A stretch of DNA of 11,685 bases, taken from DASSFZ01 sp035693785. Lineage in GTDB: Bacteria; Chloroflexota; Anaerolineae; Fen-1058. The notes beneath the pieces were generated by a model that saw only the letters and a list, made by a program, of their open reading frames with translations, searched no databases and had not been told where the DNA came from. The translations under genes were made by a program, and so were the position numbers. How positions within the stretch are numbered: the first letter of the stretch is position 1; each line of letters begins with the position of its first letter. Below, piece after piece: positions 1 to 5,487 of this stretch. The DNA is taken from contig DASSFZ010000555.1 of the NCBI GenBank assembly GCA_035693785.1, positions 1 through 11,685 of the forward strand. Direction: 5' to 3'.

Positions 1-1
1 G

Positions 2-325
2 CCCACGTACCTTGACTATCGTCGCGTCGTGCGGCAGGCCGCCCAGACCCAGACACCTGGCCTGCTACGTGCGGCGTTCCTCATCGAGGATCCCACGACC
101 TGTTACAGCCTGTCCATATGGACCAGCTGGGACGCCATCCCTCGTTTCGGGACCAACGTCCCCCGCCACGTGGAGGCTGCCAATAGGGTCTTTGGACGGG
201 TGTGCTTCAGCAAAGACCGCGGACCTGAAATTTGGTCGACCAAGTGGCGGTTGACCTCGGTGAGTAACAACCTGAATTGGGAGGATTTTGACCTGCGAGC
301 GTTGATCCTGGGTATGGGCCCTTGA
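2..325 (+). CDS. C-terminal part of a small alpha/beta-barrel-like protein (partial)
   Basis: The frame is open from the left edge and ends at TGA 323-325, so only about 107 C-terminal residues are visible. The stretch LSIWTSWDAIPRFG followed by PRHVEAANRVFGR has the pattern of dimeric alpha/beta-barrel proteins of the DUF3291, spheroidene monooxygenase or ABM type: a strand ending in S(I/V)W.S, then a helix, then a conserved His. That match is from memory of the pattern and is weak. There are no signal or membrane segments. The stop overlaps or lies just before the start of the MauE-like gene, so the two are probably cotranscribed. A GTG at 29 could serve as an internal start, but the reading frame continues upstream of it without a stop and no ribosome binding site is evident, so I treat the gene as cut by the window edge. 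Confidence 0.6.
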   Translation, partial: PTYLDYRRVVRQAAQTQTPGLLRAAFLIEDPTTCYSLSIWTSWDAIPRFGTNVPRHVEAANRVFGRVCFSKDRGPEIWSTKWRLTSVSNNLNWEDFDLRALILGMGP

Positions 326-336
326 TCGAAGGGGGT

Positions 337-975
337 ATGTCTCGCCAGATGGAAATCTCTGTGCTTCCTCATTTCGCCTTTGCTTCCCAACTCAGCTTGG
401 GCATTGTTTTCCTGCTCTCGGCCCTGCCCAAACTGCGCCGGCCGCTTGCCTTCGTGCAGAGCGTAGTTGAGTATAAGGTCTTACCTGCCAAGGTCGCCTA
501 TGTGTTTGCCCTGGCACTGATTCCGCTGGAAGCCTTCCTGGCGATTGCTTTCCTGACGGGCTGGTGGGCTGACGCCGCTCTGCCGCTCGCCACGGTGATG
601 TTGATTGTCTTCCTCATGGCGGTCGGGACCAACCTGAGGCGGGGGCGGAAGATCGATTGTGGTTGCTTTGGGAATACAAGCGAGCAGATCTCACCCCGCA
701 CAATGGCCCGCCTGCTGCTGCTCCTGACTACTGTCCTGCTTCTGGTGGTCTTCAAAGGCACAGGGGGCGCATCATTGCCAAGTCGCGGAGCGATGACTGC
801 TGATGTATCAACGTTCATCTACTTACTGCAAACGGCGTTTCTGGCCGCGTTTCTCATCCTGCTGGCCGCCTGGATGCTGAGCCTGCCCGAGGTGGTCCCT
901 TTAGTTCGCCGTTGGCGCTGGAGCCAATCTTCGTCTGGTAACACGAAAACCGGAGACGGGGTGGAGGGTGCATAA
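337..975 (+). CDS. MauE-like (DoxX-related) redox membrane protein
   Basis: A 212-residue integral membrane protein with about five hydrophobic segments, roughly residues 14-31, 51-70, 77-96, 124-139 and 160-182. A CGCFG motif (C108, C110) sits between segments three and four. That motif after an RRGRKIDC-type loop is characteristic of MauE, the membrane protein needed with MauD to make the disulfide-rich methylamine dehydrogenase light chain. The two cysteines are the likely redox pair. ATG 337 is used because it is the first ATG; the G-rich stretch 331-335 is too close to it to be an ideal ribosome binding site. ATG 349 and TTG 322 (the latter overlapping the upstream stop) are alternatives. 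The stop at 973-975 lies one base before the MauD-like start, so translation is probably coupled. The family call is firm; the specific substrate is not known. Confidence 0.85.
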   Translation: MSRQMEISVLPHFAFASQLSLGIVFLLSALPKLRRPLAFVQSVVEYKVLPAKVAYVFALALIPLEAFLAIAFLTGWWADAALPLATVMLIVFLMAVGTNLRRGRKIDCGCFGNTSEQISPRTMARLLLLLTTVLLLVVFKGTGGASLPSRGAMTADVSTFIYLLQTAFLAAFLILLAAWMLSLPEVVPLVRRWRWSQSSSGNTKTGDGVEGA

Positions 976-976
976 T

Positions 977-1540
977 ATGGATATGTCGATCCCCTTTTAC
1001 CTCTCCTATGCCGCTCTATGGATACTCGTGATCTTGCACAGCCTGATCTTGCTGGGCGTGGTGCGTATCGTATATCAGCTCCAGCAAACCAGCGTGGCCG
1101 CCGGCAGCCGTGGTTTGAGTTCGGGCAAAGAAGCGCCGCAGTTCAGCGCTGTAGCTCTCTCCGGTGAGCCGATCAGTAGTACGGACTTTGTAGGTCGCCT
1201 GACAGCTCTCTTGTTTGTCTCCCCCAGTTGTCCCTCATGCACAGCAATCCTTGAAGATGACATGGGATACCTGAACCACAAAGCACAGGGAAATATGATC
1301 GTGATCTGCCGGGCTGGGCGCGAAGACTGTGCCCGACTCGCTGAGCAGCATAGGCTCAGCATGCCCGTAGTTGCAGACGAGGACGACCAGATCAGCGGCC
1401 TCTATCGTATTTCTACCGTTCCCACAGCTGTCCTCATCAACTCCAACAATCGTATCCAATCCTACGGTCAACCGCAGCGCGAGGAATTGGAGGAGATGCT
1501 CGAAAAAGCCGCAGAAGTGGGGGCTCAGGGAGTAGGTTAA
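977..1540 (+). CDS. MauD-like membrane-anchored thioredoxin-fold protein
   Basis: A 187-residue protein with an N-terminal membrane anchor (about residues 8-34) and an extracytoplasmic thioredoxin/TlpA-like domain. The active site is C85-P-S-C88 in the context LLFVSPSCPSC, and the cis-proline is P149 in STVPT. This is the layout of MauD, which works with MauE in disulfide formation or isomerisation during light-chain maturation. ATG 977 is preferred because GGAGGG (963-968) lies 8 nt upstream. A GTG at 968 in the same frame would overlap the mauE-like stop and is less likely. Two further cysteines follow the active site in the domain. The next gene starts 4 nt after the stop, so the operon continues. 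A generic TlpA/redoxin function on another substrate is also possible. Confidence 0.85.
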   Translation: MDMSIPFYLSYAALWILVILHSLILLGVVRIVYQLQQTSVAAGSRGLSSGKEAPQFSAVALSGEPISSTDFVGRLTALLFVSPSCPSCTAILEDDMGYLNHKAQGNMIVICRAGREDCARLAEQHRLSMPVVADEDDQISGLYRISTVPTAVLINSNNRIQSYGQPQREELEEMLEKAAEVGAQGVG

Positions 1541-1544
1541 CATT

Positions 1545-2354
1545 ATGGCAGAAAGTGCGGTCGAAGCTGGGCGCCTGGCTTCGAGCCAGGAAGATGTGAC
1601 TAGAAAGTTGAGGCGTATGGCGCTGGCCATTCCAGCCATCGCCCTGATTGTGGGTGCGGCACTTACAGCTTTTGAGCCGCGGTTCGGGCTCTTCGGGGCT
1701 GCGCTCATCCTCGGCTGGACACAACTGGTTGGGCTCTGAGGGCAGTCGCTCGTTGGAGCGTTAGCGCCTCTCGGGAAGGTGGCCGGATACAAAAAGAAGT
1801 GGTTGGGAGAGGTAATCGCCTACACCCTGGCTGGCAGCGTGGCAAGTGCATCGGTCGGTGCGGTGGTGGGGTGGTTAGGTGGACTGCTCTGGCCTGGACA
1901 GGTTAGCAGGCTCGGGATCCTGGTGGCCCTCGCCGTCGGGTTGATCGCGATCGCTCGTGAGGTTGGATGGCTCTCCTTTCCCCTGCCCGAATTGAGAAGG
2001 CAGACGGAAGGTGTTTGGGCCAAGCTGTTCTCGGGCACAGTGGCTGCGACGCTCTGGGGATTTGACCTTGGGCTGGTTTTTACAGCCCGGCTCACGTTCT
2101 CCGGTGTCTGGCTGCTCGTTGCCGTCGCCATGCTCGTGGGAGAGCCGGCGTTCGGGTCAGCGCTGTTCGTCCTGTACTGGCTTGGCCGTGCGCTGTCGGT
2201 TTGGATCGCTCCGTTACTGATGCCGGATGCGGACGCTACCCCGTGGGTTCTGGATGTGATATACCGGCACTACCGGCTGTTTCAACGGATCCACGTGTTG
2301 GGGCTCGTCTGGTCCACGGTTGTTCTCATAGTATGGCTCAGTAAAGGAACGTAA
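1545..2354 (+). pseudogene. CcdA/DsbD-like membrane protein interrupted by one in-frame TGA
   Basis: Two open stretches in one frame, 1545-1739 (64 codons) and 1740-2354, are separated only by TGA 1737-1739. Read through, they give a 269-residue polytopic membrane protein with about six hydrophobic segments and no cysteine anywhere. The 13-codon bridge after the stop (GQSLVGALAPLGK) continues the same style. The second half, with GFDLGLVFTAR and later FVLYWLGRALSVW, resembles the second half of CcdA/DsbD transmembrane domains. In that family the first half carries a redox Cys in TM1, roughly where the TGA falls here (QLVGL-stop-GQS). A GTG at 1779 could start a separate 191-residue protein, but GGGAAG abuts it directly, giving no usable spacing. 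The alternatives are a nonsense mutation, a base-call error, UGA recoding, or two separate proteins. The CcdA assignment is moderate; the continuity of frame is seen directly. Confidence 0.6.
1741..1768 (+). other. Hairpin just downstream of the in-frame TGA
   Basis: CGCTC (1747-1751) pairs perfectly with GAGCG (1756-1760) around a GTTG tetraloop. Below it, GGC (1741-1743) can pair with GCC (1766-1768) across an internal loop. The structure starts directly after TGA 1737-1739. Bacterial SECIS elements are hairpins just after UGA with a G early in the apical loop, and that G is present here. However, only 12 nt separate the TGA from the loop, whereas known elements usually have about 16 or more. 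It may equally be a chance fold in GC-rich coding sequence. Confidence 0.4.
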
Positions 2355-2369
2355 GGCTGACTTTCTTGC

Positions 2370-2388
2370 GGCAGGTATAGGACCTGCC
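2370..2388 (+). promoter_or_regulatory. Perfect 7-bp hairpin ahead of the Cys-rich gene
   Basis: GGCAGGT (2370-2376) and ACCTGCC (2382-2388) form a perfect stem around the loop ATAGG. It lies in the 67-nt gap between the membrane-protein stop (2354) and the start of the MauA-like gene (2422), with the GGAGG ribosome binding site 22 nt after it. No T-run follows, so it is not a classic intrinsic terminator. It could be an mRNA-stabilising or processing stem that lets the exported protein be made in excess over the membrane proteins upstream. Confidence 0.45.
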
Positions 2389-2421
2389 ACGCTAGCAGCT
2401 GTGCACTACAGGAGGTGTGAA

Positions 2422-2817
2422 ATGTCCACTGAAAAGCTGGTCGAAACCCTCGGGAAGCATATCAGGCGCAGGGCATTCCTTAAAAGCCTGGGAGCCAGCA
2501 CTTTCGCCACGCTGCTGGCGCTGCTGGGGCACCCCCCCGTGAGTGCATCTCACTTTCTCCCTGAGGATTGCCAGAACGGTACCAGCCAATACAAATGTTG
2601 CTGGTTGTGTTGCACCCCCACCGGGCCCTGCTCGGGTGGCTGTCCTGATCAATACACCCACGGGCAGTGGTGCTGGTCATGCTACTTTGCCGATGACAAC
2701 CATGACTACCGGTGCTGTGAATGCAAGAACCCTAACACGATCTGCGCGCAAAACTGCAGCGGGGTCTACAAGTCATATTATTACCGATTGGGGAGTGCAC
2801 CTGAGCCTGCCGGGTGA
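2422..2817 (+). CDS. Tat-exported Cys-rich protein resembling methylamine dehydrogenase light chain
   Basis: A 131-residue protein. RRAFLK at 16-21 is a full twin-arginine motif, followed by a hydrophobic stretch and a likely cleavage site at VSA-S (40-43). The mature part of about 89 residues has 14 cysteines (50, 59, 60, 63, 64, 70, 74, 84, 87, 98, 99, 101, 108, 112). The core, CSGG then C, then W83-C-W-S-C87-Y, then DYRCC, follows the order in MauA (CSGG, then W57-V-A-S-C-Y, then YRDCC), so W83 sits where TTQ-forming Trp57 lies. The second TTQ Trp (Trp108 before a Cys in MauA) is replaced by Ile107. ATG 2422 is chosen for the GGAGG at 2411-2415, six bases upstream; a GTG at 2401 lies before that site. 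Following MauE/MauD genes fits a disulfide-rich client exported folded. The product may not be an enzyme, since no heavy chain is nearby. Confidence 0.8.
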   Translation: MSTEKLVETLGKHIRRRAFLKSLGASTFATLLALLGHPPVSASHFLPEDCQNGTSQYKCCWLCCTPTGPCSGGCPDQYTHGQWCWSCYFADDNHDYRCCECKNPNTICAQNCSGVYKSYYYRLGSAPEPAG

Positions 2818-3068
2818 GATTCGCTCGCTGCGTTGACAGGGCACTTCACGCATCGTTGTGCGAGGCCGGGGCAGGATCACCGCCGCAATGACTCAGCAGC
2901 CACGATATGCCAGTGGGGTTGCCGACACGCCCATGTGCACTGCTCTTACTGCCGGTGGTACTGGCGGGACGCACGGGCATTGATAGGAAAGGAACTTCTG
3001 TGAAGGAACCTCTACATGCCGAGACGTGTATTACTGGAGAACATTATGCGACGAGGAGGTACGTAGCC
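2818..3068. other. Intergenic stretch before the lipoprotein gene
   Basis: This stretch of about 250 bases has no gene I can support. A TTGACA hexamer at 2833-2838 is a perfect -35 match, but the hexamer 17 bases further on (TTGTGC) is a poor -10, so I do not call a promoter. The reading frame of the lipoprotein is open back to 2907, with possible starts at ATG 2907 and GTG 3000. The latter has AAAGGA at 2988-2993 and would add 23 residues ahead of the signal peptide. Confidence 0.4.
3054..3060 (+). promoter_or_regulatory. Ribosome binding site that fixes a TTG start
   Basis: AGGAGGT is a full Shine-Dalgarno match and lies 8 bases before TTG 3069. The protein from that TTG opens with a compact, textbook lipoprotein signal, which is the main reason for preferring it over GTG 3000 or ATG 2907. 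Confidence 0.65.
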
Positions 3069-4067
3069 TTGGCCCAGCTTAAGTGCCTGTTAGGTTTGTC
3101 TTTGTTGGCAGCGGCGTTAGCGGCTTGTACCGGCGCCAGTGGGTTGGCTTCCGAAGCGACCACCCCAGCGCGGCCATCACCCCATGTGCCAACTCATACT
3201 CCCCGATTGCCGTCGTCTGTGAACCCTGCAGAAACGCCGTCCCCCTTCCCCACGCCAGCACCGCTGACAAAGGATGCCATCGCTTCCTGTCCAGTGTCTC
3301 TGCCTAATGTCGGGACGTCATCACCAAACGAGCACTATGTAAATCCTATTTCCGGTTACGGAAACGGGGCTTTATGGACCACCCTCGAGCCTGGAGGAAA
3401 GATCGTTGCCAGACTCGACCCGACGAATGAAGCTGGTTCACTAAATTGGAAGATGGGCTGGTATCGAGGGGTTCGAGGCGAACTGACCGTCACGGGTCGA
3501 CGGCTGGACGCGCCCGCGCCGCCAGCCCAGGGGCTTTATGATAGTTCAGGGTATGGTGACATCGGATTTCAAGCCGGTGCGATTCACTTTCCGAGTGAAG
3601 GGTGTTGGGAAATCACCGGCAGGGTGGGCGACGCCAGCCTGACGTTTGTGACCCTGGTGGTGAAGGTTCCCTTTGCCGCTGCATGGCCACACTGGGGACC
3701 GGAGGGATTGGTCATTAAAGACCAGGACGTTACCGGTCTACCGAAGACGATCCGGCTCATCTTTGGCACTCCCACTTGGGGCGAAGGCGGGGTCACTTGG
3801 GGCGAAGGCGAGGTCAGCATCGAGACCACGCAGGGTTTATGGGACAACCCCGACCCCTACCCGGATGCTGCTACACAGCAAGTGACGGTCAATGGACAGC
3901 CAGGAGTGTGTGTGCAGGGCGCCTGGGATGCGCAAGGTCAATGGCGAGATGAGGCGGACGCGGGCGCCCTGGAGTGGGCCGCCGAGGGCTTCAGTTATCA
4001 GATCAGTCACATTGGGCTAGGACTGCGCTGTGAGGACCTGCTGCGCATTGCAGGATCACCGCCCTGA
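3069..4067 (+). CDS. Lipoprotein of unknown function with Pro/Thr-rich linker
   Basis: From TTG 3069 this is a 332-residue protein. It begins with a lipoprotein signal (K5, hydrophobic 7-19, lipobox LAAC with C20), then a Pro/Thr/Ser-rich linker to about residue 65 as is common in Chloroflexota lipoproteins. Two folded parts follow. Residues about 70-200 contain WYRGVRGELTVTGRRLDAPAPP and FPSEGCWEITGRVGDA, which look like a beta-sandwich module. The C-terminal part (about 210-332, ending LRCEDLLRIAGS) resembles the DUF4367 type found at the ends of anti-sigma and MucB-like proteins. A duplicated heptapeptide, TWGEGGV-TWGEGEV, lies at 236-249. Cysteines at 74, 179, 281 and 321 could form disulfides outside the cell. 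The function is unknown. It is codirectional with the redox operon but 250 bases away, so a link is only positional. Confidence 0.75.
   Translation: MAQLKCLLGLSLLAAALAACTGASGLASEATTPARPSPHVPTHTPRLPSSVNPAETPSPFPTPAPLTKDAIASCPVSLPNVGTSSPNEHYVNPISGYGNGALWTTLEPGGKIVARLDPTNEAGSLNWKMGWYRGVRGELTVTGRRLDAPAPPAQGLYDSSGYGDIGFQAGAIHFPSEGCWEITGRVGDASLTFVTLVVKVPFAAAWPHWGPEGLVIKDQDVTGLPKTIRLIFGTPTWGEGGVTWGEGEVSIETTQGLWDNPDPYPDAATQQVTVNGQPGVCVQGAWDAQGQWRDEADAGALEWAAEGFSYQISHIGLGLRCEDLLRIAGSPP
3774..3815 (+). repeat. 21-bp tandem duplication inside the lipoprotein gene
   Basis: Units 3774-3794 and 3795-3815 are identical except at one base (G3790 against A3811) and encode TWGEGGV and TWGEGEV in frame. The near-identity indicates a recent slippage or duplication event, or selection to keep a repeated loop. 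Confidence 0.85.
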
Positions 4068-4125
4068 TACTACAGTGCGCTGCGAAGCATCGCTTAGCAA
4101 TGGCATTATCGGGTACTTTGTTCGG

Positions 4126-4201
4126 CGGAGGTCTCCTGACCCCGCCAGGTTCCCGACCGTATGTCTCAATTGCCTTGATACAGTCTGCGCTGAGACCTCC
4201 G
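4126..4201. repeat. 10-bp perfect inverted repeat in the convergent gap
   Basis: CGGAGGTCTC (4126-4135) and GAGACCTCCG (4192-4201) are perfect reverse complements 56 bases apart. They lie between the convergent ends of the lipoprotein (4067) and histidine kinase (4257) genes. The rest of gap 4068-4256 shows no gene, tRNA or clear promoter. Confidence 0.6.
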
Positions 4202-4211
4202 GTCGGCTTGA

Positions 4212-4235
4212 GGAGCGGGTCGGAGACGCCGCTCC
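4212..4235 (-). terminator. Possible terminator hairpin after the histidine kinase gene
   Basis: GGAGCGG (4212-4218) and CCGCTCC (4229-4235) form a perfect 7-bp stem with a 10-base loop, starting about 22 bases beyond the kinase stop on the minus strand. There is no T-run on either side, so intrinsic termination would be weak. It may instead protect the 3' end or act with Rho. Confidence 0.35.
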
Positions 4236-4256
4236 CATCTCGGCGCTGGTCGCCTG

Positions 4257-5432
4257 TCACCGGAACGGCAGTCGAACGGTGAACGTGCTGCCTCTGCCGG
4301 GCTGGCTCTCGACGTCGATCGTGCCGTCGTGGTGCTGCACGACGGCGTGCACGAGCGGCAGCCCGATGCCCATGCCGCCGAACAGGTGATCGCCCTTCTC
4401 ATCGCGGAGATGAGACCACTCGAAGATGTGACCGATGACGTCCGGCTCCATGCCGACGCCGGGATCGGTCACCACGATGACGGCGTGCCGCCCCTCGCGC
4501 CTCACCTTGACGACGATGTCGCCGCCGTCGGGACTGAACTTGATCGCGTTGTCGAGCAGCGCGTTGATCGCCTGCGACAACGTGGATTCGTCGCCGCGCA
4601 AGCGCGGCAGCCCGGTCTCGATCTCGGCGAGGATGTTCAGCCCGGATTCCCCGGCCCTGGACGTCTGCCGCTCGACGATGCCTCGCACGATGCTTTCCAG
4701 GTTGATCAGCTCCATCTGCGGGACGACGAGCTCGATCTCCTCCAGGATCAAGATGTCGTTGACCAGTTGCACGATCCGGTCGACGTTGCGAGTCAACGTC
4801 TCGACGGCGTGGTCGAAGTCGGCGTCTTTCAGCTTGCCAGCCTTAAGCAGGTGCGTATAGCCCCTCACCGAGGTCAACGGCGTGCGCAGCTCGTGCGAGA
4901 TGGTCGTCAGGAATCCGCTGCGGTGCTTGATTTCGCGGCGCAGGTCGTCGTAAGCCTCTCTCAGCTCCGCGTTCTTCCGGCGCAGCTCGGCGATCGCGCG
5001 CTGATCGGCGTCGCGCAGCCGTGCAGCGACCGCGCGCATGATGGCCGCGGCCATCGCCGGATTGCTATCGATGTACTGGCTGAAATCCTCTTTGGAAATT
5101 TCCAGCAGCTCGGTATCCTCGATCGCCGTCGCCGTCGCCACTCGAGGAACGCCCTGCACCAGCGCCAGCTCGCCGAAGAACTCGCCCGCGCCCTCGCGTG
5201 CGAGGATGCGCGAGGTTTCGCCGTCGAGCCGCTTGCTGATCTCGACTGTTCCCGACTCGATGATGAAAAACGTGTCGCCGTAATCCCCTTCACGGCAGAT
5301 CACGGTGCCGGCCGGGTACGCGCGCCAGTGCGCCGTGCTGGCCATGTACGAGAGCCACGAGTCGGTCAACCCGGGAAATACTTGCCGGAGGAATTCGGCT
5401 CGGTCTTTTGCGCTTGTCACGTGCCGCTCCAT
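4257..5432 (-). CDS. Soluble histidine kinase with cyclic-nucleotide-binding domain
   Basis: A 391-residue protein with no membrane segment. Residues about 20-140 are a cNMP-binding domain whose phosphate-binding cassette, FGELALVQGVPRVATA (E88, R97), is of the PKA regulatory type, suggesting that a cyclic nucleotide is really bound. A coiled-coil linker (about 140-172) leads to HisKA with H180 in SHELRTPL, then HATPase_c with N295 in LLDNAIKFSP, G1 box DPGVG (323-327) and G2 box GMGIGL (353-358). It should autophosphorylate on H180 in response to ligand. No response regulator is in the window. ATG 5432 is used; the longer open frame upstream overlaps the protease gene and is not coding in style. 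GGGGG (5434-5438) is close to this ATG, and GTG 5420, preceded by GGAG, is an alternative. It is the last gene of the minus-strand island, 55 bases after the protease. Confidence 0.9.
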   Translation of the reverse strand: MERHVTSAKDRAEFLRQVFPGLTDSWLSYMASTAHWRAYPAGTVICREGDYGDTFFIIESGTVEISKRLDGETSRILAREGAGEFFGELALVQGVPRVATATAIEDTELLEISKEDFSQYIDSNPAMAAAIMRAVAARLRDADQRAIAELRRKNAELREAYDDLRREIKHRSGFLTTISHELRTPLTSVRGYTHLLKAGKLKDADFDHAVETLTRNVDRIVQLVNDILILEEIELVVPQMELINLESIVRGIVERQTSRAGESGLNILAEIETGLPRLRGDESTLSQAINALLDNAIKFSPDGGDIVVKVRREGRHAVIVVTDPGVGMEPDVIGHIFEWSHLRDEKGDHLFGGMGIGLPLVHAVVQHHDGTIDVESQPGRGSTFTVRLPFR

Positions 5433-5447
5433 GTCCCCCTGCACGCG

Positions 5448-5456
5448 ATTGTAGCA
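5448..5456 (-). promoter_or_regulatory. Possible extended -10 promoter for the histidine kinase gene
   Basis: On the minus strand TGC-TACAAT (5456 down to 5448) matches an extended -10 element with one mismatch. I see no good -35. The start point would lie about 9 bases before ATG 5432, giving an almost leaderless mRNA. The gap between the protease stop and the kinase start is otherwise featureless. Confidence 0.3.
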
Positions 5457-5487
5457 TACTCGTCGCGGCGGTCGTGTTGCGGTTGAG

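Noticed and set aside
60..76. A 17-base string that also occurs at 5998-6014
   Set aside because: The two copies lie in unrelated coding contexts, in different relative orientation to the genes and frames. There is no extended similarity around them, so chance in GC-rich sequence is the simplest explanation.
2833..2861. Perfect -35 hexamer TTGACA with a hexamer 17 bases further on
   Set aside because: The would-be -10 (TTGTGC) is poor and nothing else supports a promoter.
2907..3068. Longer lipoprotein start at ATG 2907
   Set aside because: There is no ribosome binding site before it, and it would bury the lipoprotein signal 54 residues inside the protein.
4329..5486. Long open frame on the plus strand opposite the histidine kinase
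   Set aside because: The minus-strand protein has every histidine kinase motif in order. The plus-strand translation is rich in R, D, H, A and Q without a recognisable domain, as expected for an antisense frame in GC-rich DNA.
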